Shown here: positions 36,263-45,612 of the stretch, in pieces | How the letters are laid out: every line of letters begins with the position of its first letter | Position numbering within the stretch: position 1 is the stretch's first letter | NCBI GenBank assembly: GCA_028692875.1 | Contig: JAQUWL010000016.1 | Span: 1 to 53,371 of the forward strand | From: Sulfurospirillaceae bacterium | Lineage (GTDB): Bacteria > Campylobacterota > Campylobacteria > Campylobacterales > Sulfurospirillaceae | Reading direction: 5' to 3' | Length of the DNA: 53,371 bases | Notes under the pieces: model-generated | Told to the model about the DNA's origin: nothing | Database searches by the model: none | Seen by the model: only the letters and a program-made list of their open reading frames with translations | Program-made: the position numbers and the translations under genes

Positions 36263-36883
36263 ATGAACAAAGTTTTTTCTTTGTGTGTCGTTGCTTTGGG
36301 CTTGTTGTTTCTAAGTGGTTGTGCTACAACAACCTTGCAAACACAAGCAAAAACAACAAGAACTATCTCTTTGAGTCCAGATGTGCTTCAAAGCAAGAGC
36401 GTCTTTTTGAGAGTTACTGGTACCAGTGCAAGTGTTTTAGAGTTGGAGGAGCCACTAAAAAAAGCCCTTCAGGAGAGAGGTGTTAAGCTGGTTGAAGACC
36501 AAAACCTCGCAAATATAAGCCTACATGTAAATACTCTGTTTGCAAACAATCTAAAAGAGGCGTCAAATTATCAAGCTACTTTTGGGGCTGGCGTGACATC
36601 TGGAGTTATCTCTAGGATGGGGGGCAATAGTGGAAAGGATAGTATCTTAATAGGCATAGCCGTAGCAATCGCTATGGGTGTGGCACAAAATGCTCTTGCG
36701 GATGATACATACAGAGCGGTTATAGATATATCTGTACGCACAAAACCAGAGGGAAAAGAGTGGAGCAATGAGGATAAGACAAGAGTCCTTGTTGAGGCGG
36801 TCAAGATGGGTTTGGATGCCAAAGAAGCAAAACCTGTTATGGAAAAACAAGCTGTCCAAAAGATAGCAGATATTTTAAGTTAA
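36263..36883 (+). CDS. TraT-family outer-membrane lipoprotein
   Basis: The 206-residue protein has a lipoprotein signal (LLFLSGC, Cys at residue 19) and matches TraT, the surface-exclusion and complement-resistance protein of F-type plasmids. The match covers SLSPDVLQSKSVFLRVTGTS, a small-residue hydrophobic hairpin (GIAVAIAMGVAQNAL) and the end KEAKPVMEKQAVQKIADIL. No conjugation genes are nearby, so here it is a chromosomal relative of unknown role, perhaps in outer-membrane stability. A TACATGTA copy reads Leu-His-Val. Confidence 0.85.
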   Translation: MNKVFSLCVVALGLLFLSGCATTTLQTQAKTTRTISLSPDVLQSKSVFLRVTGTSASVLELEEPLKKALQERGVKLVEDQNLANISLHVNTLFANNLKEASNYQATFGAGVTSGVISRMGGNSGKDSILIGIAVAIAMGVAQNALADDTYRAVIDISVRTKPEGKEWSNEDKTRVLVEAVKMGLDAKEAKPVMEKQAVQKIADILS

Positions 36884-36893
36884 GGGGAAAAAT

Positions 36894-37448
36894 ATGAAAA
36901 AAACAGTTTTTATATCTACATTGATGGCTTTTGGAGTGGCGGTGTTGATGAGCGGTTGCTCTAGTAAGGTGGTGTCTTGCGAGTACAAGAATGGTTATCC
37001 AAAAGGCGATACAAAACAGAGAGCTTTTTGGCTCAGTGCAAAAGAAAATTGGAGAAGTCCATCGGCTGCGTACAACGTCAAAACAAGGAATATTCACTTA
37101 TTGCAAAATGCGTCCGAAGTTACATTGCATCACGGGTTAAAATACTTCTCTTTTGTTGCCCCAAACAACAAGGTAAATAACAAGCAAGGCAGTCTTATCA
37201 ACACTGCAGAGGGATTTATAGAGGCTTGTAGCCCCGTTACAGATGCAAATCCTTTGACTGTCTTTAACTCGCCTTGTGGTTATGATGCAAGGTCGGCGAT
37301 GGCTGACGCTGTTATCTATGCCTACAAAGAGCAACCATATGATTTGTTGAGTTACGATGCACAAGCAGTTAAAGACTATTTGGTTTCAAAAGAGCTTTGG
37401 AGAAGTGATGGGATTGAAGAGTACCAGCAATGGTGTGGTAAAAAATAA
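36894..37448 (+). CDS. Lipoprotein of unknown function
   Basis: The 184-residue protein has a lipoprotein signal peptide ending in LMSGC (Cys at residue 22). The mature part holds four further cysteines (SCEYKN, EACSPV, SPCGYD and QWCGKK) and no known motif. It follows the TraT-like gene by ten bases with AGGGGA before its ATG, so it is probably made with it. I do not recognise the family. Confidence 0.65.
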   Translation: MKKTVFISTLMAFGVAVLMSGCSSKVVSCEYKNGYPKGDTKQRAFWLSAKENWRSPSAAYNVKTRNIHLLQNASEVTLHHGLKYFSFVAPNNKVNNKQGSLINTAEGFIEACSPVTDANPLTVFNSPCGYDARSAMADAVIYAYKEQPYDLLSYDAQAVKDYLVSKELWRSDGIEEYQQWCGKK

Positions 37449-37521
37449 AATAGTTACATAAGGTGTTGTTTATTAACTTCGTTTCGTTACAATTTTACAA
37501 AATTTAAAAGGATGATTTATT

Positions 37522-38748
37522 ATGTTTTGGACATTGGTTTTGATTTATCTGTTCTATGCAGGCTTGGAGATTTACGCAAGTGTTAACGAGATACGTTTTG
37601 TTTCAAAGGCGAAATATTTTAAGCCTATCATTTTAAGCCCAGAAAACTATACGATAGCAGCAGATTATAAAATTGCTTCAGAAAAATTTGAAATCGTAAA
37701 TGAATTATATAGTTTGGTTGTTTTTTTTGGATGGCTTGGCTTTGGGCTTAAGGCACTTGAGGGGCTTTTTATGGAGCAAGGCCCTATTGTTGGCTCAGTG
37801 TTTTTTGTTCTAACGCTTATTGGTGTTAATTATATTTTGGGGCTTCCGTTTTCGATTTATGAAGCGTTTTTTTTGGATAAAAAATTTGGATTTTCGACCA
37901 TTACGCCTAAGATATTTATCACAGATCAGATAAAAGCTGGTTTGCTGTTTTTGACCATCGGCTCATCGGTTTTATGGGCAGTAAGTGCCATTATAACAAA
38001 CTTTGAGATGTGGTGGATTTGGGGTTTTTGTTTGATTTATTTTGTTATTGTGTTTATCGCAATGGTTTATCCAACGTGGATTGCACCGATTTTTAACAAA
38101 CTTGAGCCGATGGAAGAGGGCGAGCTAAGAGGTGCTATCGAGGGTTTGCTTCAAAAAGCAGGACTTCAAAGTGGCGGAGTTTTTCGAGTTGATGCAAGCA
38201 AGAGAGACAATAGACTAAATGCCTACTTTGGAGGTTTTGGTAAAACAAAAAGAGTAGTGCTGTTTGATACTTTAATTGAAAAACTAAGCAAAAATGAGCT
38301 TTTGGCTGTTTTGGGTCACGAGCTAGGGCATTTTAAGCACGGTGATATATTTAAAGGTTTGATTATAAATGGAGTTATGCTTTTTGTTGCATTTGCATTG
38401 TTTGGAAATATACCAGCATCTGTTTTTGAAGCTCTTGGTTTGCAAGTAGGGGCACATTCTCAAATCACTTTGTTTATGTTTTTTTCGCCTATTTTATTTT
38501 TCTTGATGACTCCGATAAATGGTATGATAAGCAGACGAAATGAATATAGTGCCGATGAATACGGAAGCGAGTGCGAAAGCAAGGAGGCTCTAGGAAGTGC
38601 GCTTGTAAAGCTTGCGGATGAAAACAAAAGTTTTCCATTGTCCCCAGCATTGAGTATATTTTTATACTTTACACATCCGCCATTGCCACAAAGACTCGAA
38701 AAATTGGGAATGTTCAAGCAAGAGGCTGTCGTTGAAAGTGCAAATTAA
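37522..38748 (+). CDS. M48 family membrane metalloprotease (Ste24-like)
   Basis: The 408-residue protein is a multi-pass zinc protease like CAAX protease 1/Ste24. It has about seven transmembrane segments, the zinc motif HELGH in LGHELGHFKHGD (near residue 273) and the third ligand Glu in RRNEYSADEYGS. In bacteria such proteases deal with membrane protein quality control; CAAX processing itself is not expected. It overlaps prmC by 17 bases. AAAAGGA precedes the ATG. Confidence 0.92.
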   Translation: MFWTLVLIYLFYAGLEIYASVNEIRFVSKAKYFKPIILSPENYTIAADYKIASEKFEIVNELYSLVVFFGWLGFGLKALEGLFMEQGPIVGSVFFVLTLIGVNYILGLPFSIYEAFFLDKKFGFSTITPKIFITDQIKAGLLFLTIGSSVLWAVSAIITNFEMWWIWGFCLIYFVIVFIAMVYPTWIAPIFNKLEPMEEGELRGAIEGLLQKAGLQSGGVFRVDASKRDNRLNAYFGGFGKTKRVVLFDTLIEKLSKNELLAVLGHELGHFKHGDIFKGLIINGVMLFVAFALFGNIPASVFEALGLQVGAHSQITLFMFFSPILFFLMTPINGMISRRNEYSADEYGSECESKEALGSALVKLADENKSFPLSPALSIFLYFTHPPLPQRLEKLGMFKQEAVVESAN

Positions 38749-39562
38749 AAAAGCACTGAACGAGGGTGCTTTGCAACTTCTTGAAGTGAGTGATATTCCC
38801 AAAAAAGAGGCGATGATATTTTTATCAGAAGTGTTGCAAAAAGAGACTGTCTGGCTTATAGCAAATAATGATGCTATCGTTGATATCCCTCAAAAGTATT
38901 TTGATTTTATTGAAAGAAGGGCTACATGTGAGCCTTTGGAGTACATCCTAAATAAAGCCGGTTTTTATAAGGAAGAATTTTATGTCGACAAGAGAGTGTT
39001 GATTCCTCGACCTGAAACAGAGATTTTGGTGGACAAAGTTGTGGAGTTAGCCTCTTTTGTAGAAAATCCTCGTATCGTTGAGATAGGCACAGGAAGTGGA
39101 ATTATAAGTATTATGCTCTCTAGGCTTTTGAGCGACCTACATGTAAGGGCAACGGACATCTCAAGTGATGCTTTGGAGGTCGCAAAACTCAATGCCGAAA
39201 AATTTAAAGTCTCAAATAAGATAGATTTTGTGCACGGAAGTTATCTTGATGGCATAGATACTCAAATTGATATTTTGGTTTCAAATCCTCCATATATCGC
39301 AAAAGATGCTAGACTTGAGAAAAATTTGAGCTATGAGCCATCCTTGGCACTTTTTGGTGGAGAAAAAGGCGATGAGATGTTGTTTGAGATTATTGATTTG
39401 GCATTTGAGCGAGATGTCCGATTTTTGGTTTGTGAGATGGGATATGATCAAAAAAAGCCTATATCGGATCATGTAGCCAAAAAAGGTGCTACGACCTATT
39501 TTTATGAAGATTTTCAAGGATTTGATAGAGGTTTTTGGGTTGATTTGGGAAAGAGGAGATAA
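38732..39562 (+). CDS. prmC: Release factor glutamine methyltransferase
   Basis: PrmC methylates the glutamine of the GGQ motif in release factors 1 and 2. The 276-residue protein has a helical N-terminal domain, the SAM-binding block IVEIGTGSGIISIML (near residue 110) and the catalytic VSNPPYI motif (near residue 180). The start is TTG 38732 inside the M48 gene; GTG at 38738 is equally possible. A TACATGTA copy reads Leu-His-Val in the SAM domain. Its stop lies in a hairpin shared with the ftsZ side. Confidence 0.94.
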   Translation: MKVQIKKALNEGALQLLEVSDIPKKEAMIFLSEVLQKETVWLIANNDAIVDIPQKYFDFIERRATCEPLEYILNKAGFYKEEFYVDKRVLIPRPETEILVDKVVELASFVENPRIVEIGTGSGIISIMLSRLLSDLHVRATDISSDALEVAKLNAEKFKVSNKIDFVHGSYLDGIDTQIDILVSNPPYIAKDARLEKNLSYEPSLALFGGEKGDEMLFEIIDLAFERDVRFLVCEMGYDQKKPISDHVAKKGATTYFYEDFQGFDRGFWVDLGKRR

Positions 39563-39582
39563 AAGGCATCTCCTCTTATTTT
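39551..39582. terminator. Hairpin between prmC and ftsZ
   Basis: AAGAGGAGAT (39551-39560) pairs perfectly with ATCTCCTCTT (39568-39577) around a seven-base loop, followed by ATTTTA. It includes the prmC stop codon and lies 20 bases from the end of ftsZ on the other strand. It probably terminates prmC and may also serve the minus strand. Confidence 0.68.
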
Positions 39583-39601
39583 AGAGTAGGGGGTATCTTT
39601 T

Positions 39602-40741
39602 TTAATCCATTTGATGTCTAAGATAAGTAGGGATGTCGAGATAATCATCTTGTCCTTCATATCCACCACTTACTTTTCTAAGGCGTAAAGTTCGCTCTTT
39701 TCTGAAATTTTCTTGTGCACTATCTAGAGTTTTAAGCTCTTTTGGAGCCTCTTCTGTTTTCTTTTCAAAGCCTGTTGCTACGATAGTTACCTTTACGCTA
39801 CCTTCTTCCATGGTTTCGTCGGTAGTTGTGCCAAAGATAACATCTGCATCAGAGTGAACGCTATTGTAGACAACATCCATTGCCTGACCGATATCGTTAA
39901 GTGGACAAGTTGGCGGGATATGAAAATGAACAAGTACTCCAAGTGCCCCATTTATAGACATATTGTCAAGCAGTGGAGATTCTATTGCACTTTTGATGGC
40001 TTCAACAGCAGCATCTTCTCCGATACTCTCTCCAACGCCCATCAGTGCCATACCCTTATGGCTCATAATCGTTCTAACATCTGCAAAGTCAAGATTGATG
40101 TCGCTTTGCCCAGAGGATAATACAACCAAGCTCATACCGCTAACAGCACGACTTAAAACATCATCAACAATTTTAAAACTATCTTTAATGCCCATTCTCT
40201 TATCTATAATAGAGAGAAGTTTGTCATTTGGAATAACAACGATAGAATCGCTCTCTTTTTTGAGCTCATTAAGTCCTTTATCTGCTAGGTCGGAGCGTCT
40301 ATTTCCTTCGAATTTAAAAGGTTTTGTTACAACAGAAACAGTTAGTGCTCCAACTTCTTTTGCAGCCTGTGCGATGATAGGAGCAGCACCAGTTCCAGTG
40401 CCTCCACCAAAACCAGAGGCGATAAAAACGATATCAGAATTTTCAAGAGCACTTTTTATCTCTTCATAGCTCTCTAGGGCTGATTCTCGACCGATGTCTG
40501 GCTTCATTCCAGCACCTAGTCCTTTTGTTTTTTTCTCACCAAGTTGAATTTTTGTTTTAGCTAAGGAGTGTTCTAGGGCTTGAGCATCTGTATTTGCAAC
40601 AATCAAATCAATACCTTCAATGCCTTCACGTATCATATGGTTAACCATATTTCCGCCTCCACCACCAACACCAATTACCTTGATTTTAGCTCCATAAACA
40701 TATTTTGATTCTTCAATGCTAAATCCATTCATTTTGTACAT
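39602..40741 (-). CDS. ftsZ: Cell division GTPase FtsZ
   Basis: FtsZ polymerises at mid-cell to form the Z ring. The 379-residue protein has the tubulin GTP-binding signature GFGGGTGTGAAP (near residue 107), the first loop VIGVGGGGGNMVNHM, the T7 synergy region (NLDFADVRTIM) and the conserved C-terminal tail DDYLDIPTYLRHQ, which binds FtsA. I start it at the ATG at 40741; the ATG at 40732 is also possible, with GAGGGGA upstream. It follows ftsA by eight bases on the minus strand. Confidence 0.97.
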   Translation of the reverse strand: MYKMNGFSIEESKYVYGAKIKVIGVGGGGGNMVNHMIREGIEGIDLIVANTDAQALEHSLAKTKIQLGEKKTKGLGAGMKPDIGRESALESYEEIKSALENSDIVFIASGFGGGTGTGAAPIIAQAAKEVGALTVSVVTKPFKFEGNRRSDLADKGLNELKKESDSIVVIPNDKLLSIIDKRMGIKDSFKIVDDVLSRAVSGMSLVVLSSGQSDINLDFADVRTIMSHKGMALMGVGESIGEDAAVEAIKSAIESPLLDNMSINGALGVLVHFHIPPTCPLNDIGQAMDVVYNSVHSDADVIFGTTTDETMEEGSVKVTIVATGFEKKTEEAPKELKTLDSAQENFRKERTLRLRKVSGGYEGQDDYLDIPTYLRHQMD

Positions 40742-40749
40742 ACTCCCCT

Positions 40750-42126
40750 CTAAAATAATTGTGTAAGGCGATTCCACAAGCGTGAGCCTAAGCTCTCTTT
40801 GTGGATATTATCTTGAATTGTTGCTATATTTGCTAATCTCTCTTTTTGTGTTACCAGTCCAGAGAGTTCTTTTCCCATTTCGTCCTCTATATCATTTTCG
40901 TCATCTTGTTGATTTACAGGAATGTTTTTTACCGGTTCTATTGTCTCATTTTTATACCGTAATTTTCTATTTGAATCTATCTCGTAAGGCGTAAAATGAC
41001 CAGCTCCATAAAGTATCAATCCAATGGCTGTTGAATAACTAGGGTCTCTTATTGTCTCAAAAAGACCTTCCATCTCTTTTGGTTTAGCTATGCGTATTGG
41101 AATGTTGTCAAAAATTGCCGAGGCAAGATCTCTAATGCCATCCAATTTGGTCATTCCTCCAGTTAAAACAACTCCAGCACCGAGCTTATCTTTATATCCA
41201 CTATCTTCTATCATCTTTGCCAATATCATAAGTGTCTCTTCTGCTCTTACATAGATAACATTGGAAACGATGTCTAAAGAGACTTCGTGTGTCGAACCAT
41301 CATCGCCGATAATTGGAAGCTCTACCAACTCACTTGAGTTGCCTCTTAGCGAGCCATAATTTATCTTTATGTCTTCTGCTGCACCCAGTGGGGTGTGAAG
41401 TGCTGTTGAAAGGTCATTTGTTATATTTTGTGAACCTACACCCAAAAAATCGTTAAATCTAACGGAATTTCCTGCATGTACAATAAGATTACATGTAGCT
41501 CCACCAATATCAATAACTCCTACACCCAACTCTTTTTCATCACAGTTTAGTACAGCTATGGCTGAAGCGTATCCTCCTAACACAACATTGTCTATCTCAA
41601 TGCCTGCTGATTTAACGGCTTTTTTGAGATTGCTTAGTGATGAGCGTTGAGCTGTAATGATATGTGCTTGAACTTCGAGTCTTGCACCATTCATCCCAAA
41701 AGGGTCTTCTATAAACTCTTGATCATCTACTTTAAAATTATATGGGAGTACATGCAACTTCTCATACTCGTTTGGAATGCTAGCGTTATGGTCTGCCATT
41801 TGTATAGCACGGTTTATCTCTTTTATGCCAATATCTCTATTTGGGATATTGACAATACCGCTACTATCAATGCTTTTGGTGTATGCGCCAGAGATAGATA
41901 CTATTACACGTTCATATTGTGTTCCAGCAACTCTTTTGGCATCATTTAGAGCATTTTTTATAGACTTTGACGCCAACTCAATATTGGTAATAATGCCCTT
42001 TTTAAGTCCTTGTGACTTTGCGATACCAGCACCCAGAATTTTTACATCACCATTATCATCTTTTTCTGCGATAATAGCACAAATCTTTGTAGAGCCGATG
42101 TCAATACCTAAAATCGTAGTGCTCAA
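40750..42126 (-). CDS. ftsA: Cell division protein FtsA
   Basis: FtsA is the actin-like membrane tether of FtsZ. The 458-residue protein opens with ILGIDIGSTKICAII and has ASKHA motifs VIDIGGATCNLIV (near residue 205) and VLTGGMTKLDGI, and ends in an amphipathic helix (SLGSRLWNRLTQLF) that binds the membrane. The start is TTG at 42126 with AAGGA upstream, directly after the ppiD-like stop. A TACATGTA copy falls in the second phosphate loop, read as Thr-Cys. Confidence 0.96.
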   Translation of the reverse strand: MSTTILGIDIGSTKICAIIAEKDDNGDVKILGAGIAKSQGLKKGIITNIELASKSIKNALNDAKRVAGTQYERVIVSISGAYTKSIDSSGIVNIPNRDIGIKEINRAIQMADHNASIPNEYEKLHVLPYNFKVDDQEFIEDPFGMNGARLEVQAHIITAQRSSLSNLKKAVKSAGIEIDNVVLGGYASAIAVLNCDEKELGVGVIDIGGATCNLIVHAGNSVRFNDFLGVGSQNITNDLSTALHTPLGAAEDIKINYGSLRGNSSELVELPIIGDDGSTHEVSLDIVSNVIYVRAEETLMILAKMIEDSGYKDKLGAGVVLTGGMTKLDGIRDLASAIFDNIPIRIAKPKEMEGLFETIRDPSYSTAIGLILYGAGHFTPYEIDSNRKLRYKNETIEPVKNIPVNQQDDENDIEDEMGKELSGLVTQKERLANIATIQDNIHKESLGSRLWNRLTQLF

Positions 42127-43587
42127 CTATTTTCCTTTATAGTACTGCTCAATCTCATATCGTGATGCAAGCTTTTTAATTAGATTTTCTGTCAATTCAG
42201 CTTGTTTCATTTGTTCGATATTTTCTTTAATCAAGCTAACATAATGTTTGGACTTCTCTTCACTAAGCAACTTTTGTTCCAAAATGTCGTAAATAATGGC
42301 TTTCGAGTCGATTATTTTATAACCTTTTTTTTGATTGTTATCAAACACGTGATTTAGAAACTCTGATGTCTTTGCCTCATCCAATCCAGCAATAGACTTG
42401 ACGCTATCTCTACTAACAAAACCGATATCTTCGCCTTTAAATGTCTCTAGTCTGGCTTGAGCTTTTTTAGCCAGCACTAGGCTTTGCATTTGCTCTTTAA
42501 GCTCTTTTTGCACAATAGGTTTTGCCATTTCATAGCTCATTGGCTCTGGAAAGTTTACCGATTTGACTCTCGCTATGAGATAGCCATTGTCTTGCAATAT
42601 AGGCTTAAGTACTTCGTTTTGAGTGACATTTTTGAGTTTCTCAATAGGAAATTTGGCATCATCTTCATGAATTGTTATCTCAGAGGTTGGGTTAATTTGA
42701 AGTTTTTTAAGTAATAAATAGGATTCCAGAGCAATTTTTTTTGTATTTTTAAGTCTTAAGTTTTGAGTTATTTTGTCTTTTGCCTCTTCGAGAGTCATCA
42801 ATTTTCCATCATCTTTCGCATAATCTTGTTTGTTCGTATTGTGCTCTTCGGATATTTGGGCTTCACTTATCTCGTCAGCAGAGACTGGTATTTGTATCGT
42901 TTCAAGAGTAAAACTTTTTTTTGTTAGATATTTTGGTTTATTTGCACTCCAAAATGTTTCAATATCTTTTTCGCTAACAAGTGTATCGTGGGAGTCCAAA
43001 GTAACAGTTGCTACGGATAGCTTATCTTCCATAAAAAGTGCCGATGTAAAAATCTTAATCTCTTCTTCGGAAGGTTTTGTCTTAAGTAGTCCTTGCAATT
43101 TTCCTATCAAAATCTCTTTCTTTAGACCATTTTCGTAGTCCCTAGGTGCTATTTTAGAGTTTTGAAGTGTCGCATAGTAAATCTCTTTGTTAAATACGCC
43201 TTTGTCTTTAAATGCTTCGTCATTGGCTATTTTTTCCTTAATCTCACTATCTAAAACGCTCAGACCAAGTTCGTCAGCAAAGTTTAAAAGAAGTGTTTGA
43301 TTTATGATGTTTTTCATAACAATATTTTCAAGTCCCATCTTGTCGGCTTCTTCTTGTGTTAGTTTGCCTTCCATCAGATTATTGTAAAAGCTGTAGTGAT
43401 TTGCATAAGCCAGTTGGAACTCTTGCACAGACACTTTGCGACTTCCCACTTTTGCAACAGACGCAGCACGATCTGTATTGAAATCATACGCCCCCCAGCC
43501 CACAAAACCTGCGCCGACAAAAGCAATAGTGCTAATCCAAATCGTGATAACTAAATACTTCTTATGCTTCTGCATCCACGTAATCAT
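42127..43587 (-). CDS. PpiD-like peptidyl-prolyl isomerase family chaperone
   Basis: The 486-residue protein has a cytoplasmic N-terminal stretch, one TM helix (residues 12-30) and a large periplasmic part beginning with a SurA_N-type chaperone domain (SVQEFQLAYANHYSFYNNL...). The later parvulin-like region is diverged, so isomerase activity is doubtful. PpiD-type proteins help newly exported proteins at the Sec translocon. It is first in a minus-strand operon with ftsA and ftsZ, its stop touching the ftsA start, an order I recall from other Campylobacterota. Confidence 0.85.
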   Translation of the reverse strand: MITWMQKHKKYLVITIWISTIAFVGAGFVGWGAYDFNTDRAASVAKVGSRKVSVQEFQLAYANHYSFYNNLMEGKLTQEEADKMGLENIVMKNIINQTLLLNFADELGLSVLDSEIKEKIANDEAFKDKGVFNKEIYYATLQNSKIAPRDYENGLKKEILIGKLQGLLKTKPSEEEIKIFTSALFMEDKLSVATVTLDSHDTLVSEKDIETFWSANKPKYLTKKSFTLETIQIPVSADEISEAQISEEHNTNKQDYAKDDGKLMTLEEAKDKITQNLRLKNTKKIALESYLLLKKLQINPTSEITIHEDDAKFPIEKLKNVTQNEVLKPILQDNGYLIARVKSVNFPEPMSYEMAKPIVQKELKEQMQSLVLAKKAQARLETFKGEDIGFVSRDSVKSIAGLDEAKTSEFLNHVFDNNQKKGYKIIDSKAIIYDILEQKLLSEEKSKHYVSLIKENIEQMKQAELTENLIKKLASRYEIEQYYKGK

Positions 43588-43683
43588 TGATGTCCTTTTT
43601 TATACTGACTTTATATTTTTGATATAATTTTATCTTTATAGTTATTAAACGACCATAAAAACGACTTCTTAAGAGGATATTAG

Positions 43684-44994
43684 ATGAGCTTTTTTGCAAA
43701 TGAAATGATAGCTGAAGATTTGAAGTATATTTGGCATCCTTGTACTCAAATGAAAGACCATGAAAACATTCCTCTGGTAGCGATAAAAAGTGCAAAAGGT
43801 GTCTATTTAAATGATTATAATGATAACAGTTATATTGATGGTGTTAGCTCATGGTGGGTAAATTTATTTGGTCATTGCAATGATTATATAGGTTCAAAAA
43901 TCAAGCAACAGCTTGATACGTTAGAGCATGTTATTTTTGCTGGATTTACACATGAGCCTATCGTAACTCTATCACAAAGACTTTGCAAGTTAGCTCCAGA
44001 AGGACTGTGTAAATGTTTTTATGCGGATAATGGTTCTAGCGGTGTAGAGATAGCACTAAAGATGAGTTTTCAGTACCATAAAAATTCTGGAAAAATACGC
44101 CCTTTTTTTCTCTCTTTGGAAAACAGTTATCATGGCGAAACGTTAGGTGCTTTATCGGTAGGGGATGTAACGCTTTATAAAGATGTTTTTAACGAGATTA
44201 TTATAAAGACTATCCAGACAAGCTCTCCTAAAAATCAAACCATAGATGAGGCAAAAAGAGCCGCTTGTGAGCTTGAAAAGTTATTAAAACAAAGGGGAGA
44301 TGAGATATCGGCTTTTATTATTGAGCCATTGGTGCAGTGTGCTGGGTCGATGAAAATGTATCATCCACTTTATGTTACTTTAGCAAGAGAGTTGTGTACT
44401 AAGTACGGAGTTCATTTGATTGCCGATGAGGTTGCGGTTGGATTTGGAAGAACGGGAACTATGTTTGCATGCGAGCAAGCTAGTGTGAGTCCTGATTTTA
44501 TGGTGCTTTCAAAAGGTATAACGGGCGGATATCTGCCACTTTGTGTTGTTTTAACCACGCAAGATGTTTATGATAGATTTTATTGTGATTATCTTGAGTA
44601 TAAGGCTTTCTTGCACTCACATAGCTATACGGGAAATCCTTTGGCGTGTGTTGCGGCAAACGCTGTTTTAGACATCTTTGAAAATGAAAATGTGATACAA
44701 AACAATCAAAAAACAATCGCCTATATCGCTGAAAAACTTAAAAAGTTTGAAGGGCTTTCAAATGTTCAAGAGGTTAGGCAAACCGGTATGGTTTCAGCTA
44801 TTGAGCTTTGTGGGTATTCTCCTCAAGAGAGAGTAGGTTTAAAGATTTTTGAGTATGCCCTTGCTAGAGGCGTGCTACTAAGACCTTTGGGTAATGTTAT
44901 CTATTTTATGCCACCTTATATCATTACATGTAAAGAGATTGATAAGGTTTTAGATACTGCATACGATGCTATATCGTCACTTGTATTGCTTTGA
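43684..44994 (+). CDS. bioA: Adenosylmethionine-8-amino-7-oxononanoate aminotransferase
   Basis: BioA makes 7,8-diaminopelargonate in biotin synthesis, using SAM as amino donor. The 436-residue PLP enzyme has the N-terminal IWHPCTQMKD, the SSWWVNLFGHC block, the DEVAVGFGRTG motif and the PLP lysine in LSKGITGGYLPL (near residue 280). Length is normal. AGAGG precedes the ATG, and a TATAAT box lies at 43623-43628. A TACATGTA copy near the 3' end reads Thr-Cys. It overlaps the end of the convergent aldolase-like gene by 18 bases. Confidence 0.96.
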   Translation: MSFFANEMIAEDLKYIWHPCTQMKDHENIPLVAIKSAKGVYLNDYNDNSYIDGVSSWWVNLFGHCNDYIGSKIKQQLDTLEHVIFAGFTHEPIVTLSQRLCKLAPEGLCKCFYADNGSSGVEIALKMSFQYHKNSGKIRPFFLSLENSYHGETLGALSVGDVTLYKDVFNEIIIKTIQTSSPKNQTIDEAKRAACELEKLLKQRGDEISAFIIEPLVQCAGSMKMYHPLYVTLARELCTKYGVHLIADEVAVGFGRTGTMFACEQASVSPDFMVLSKGITGGYLPLCVVLTTQDVYDRFYCDYLEYKAFLHSHSYTGNPLACVAANAVLDIFENENVIQNNQKTIAYIAEKLKKFEGLSNVQEVRQTGMVSAIELCGYSPQERVGLKIFEYALARGVLLRPLGNVIYFMPPYIITCKEIDKVLDTAYDAISSLVLL

Positions 44995-45549
44995 CATGTA
45001 GAGTAGTTTACAACTATTTTCTAGGATGGCTATATTTTTTATAACCTCATTTATGTCTCTCCCATGTGCATAAACGCTAAATCCCTTAATAACCATAAGG
45101 TGTTTTTCGCTCTTTTTCATATATCGAAAAATCTCTGTTTCTGCTCTTTCGTACCAATCATCAAAATTGTTTGGATTGTAAATCTCAACAGAACCCAATG
45201 TTTTATACCCAAAATAGTCCTTTGGGTGTATGGTCTCTCGGTTGTGTGAGTATGCCAATGTATATGGAGGATAAACGCAACAAATATATCTTGCATCACT
45301 AATATTTTCATAGATATTTAGATGAATTTCGGAATCAATACTTGCGTCTTTCCAGCGATAATCTTTCTTTGAGCTAAGCTCTATAAAGTCGCCCTTGTTG
45401 AGCTTGTCAAATATAGCGCTATTGCGGTTGATGATAAATTTTCCATCTTCTGTTTTAGCCGAAATAGAGCCGTGAAAAATACCAAAAAAATCCTTTCTAA
45501 AAAGAGACAAGGATACATTTTGCAGTTCGGATATCAGGTAGTCTTGCAT
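44977..45549 (-). CDS. Class II aldolase-like protein with degenerate metal site
   Basis: The 190-residue protein has the class II aldolase/adducin fold pattern (FFGIFHGSISAKTEDG, ICCVYPPYTLAYSHN, KGFSVYAHGRDINEVIKNIAILE). The usual HxHPPYT zinc motif is CCVYPPYT, so both histidines are replaced, and the later third His position (normally NHG) is KGF. It is therefore probably not a zinc aldolase and may be structural or regulatory. The N-terminal Gly-Asn/Ser phosphate loop is partly kept. Its place next to bioA and rsmH is a recurring arrangement as far as I recall, but its function is unknown. Confidence 0.8.
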   Translation of the reverse strand: MQDYLISELQNVSLSLFRKDFFGIFHGSISAKTEDGKFIINRNSAIFDKLNKGDFIELSSKKDYRWKDASIDSEIHLNIYENISDARYICCVYPPYTLAYSHNRETIHPKDYFGYKTLGSVEIYNPNNFDDWYERAETEIFRYMKKSEKHLMVIKGFSVYAHGRDINEVIKNIAILENSCKLLYMSKQYK

Positions 45550-45612
45550 ATTAAACCTTTTTAAATCGCATCTTTGGTATTATATCTCAAAATTATTGAC
45601 AGGACAAAACAG

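Noticed and set aside
36263-36883. TraT homologue as sign of an integrated conjugative plasmid
   Set aside because: No other transfer, relaxase, integrase or attachment features surround it; chromosomal TraT-like lipoproteins occur.
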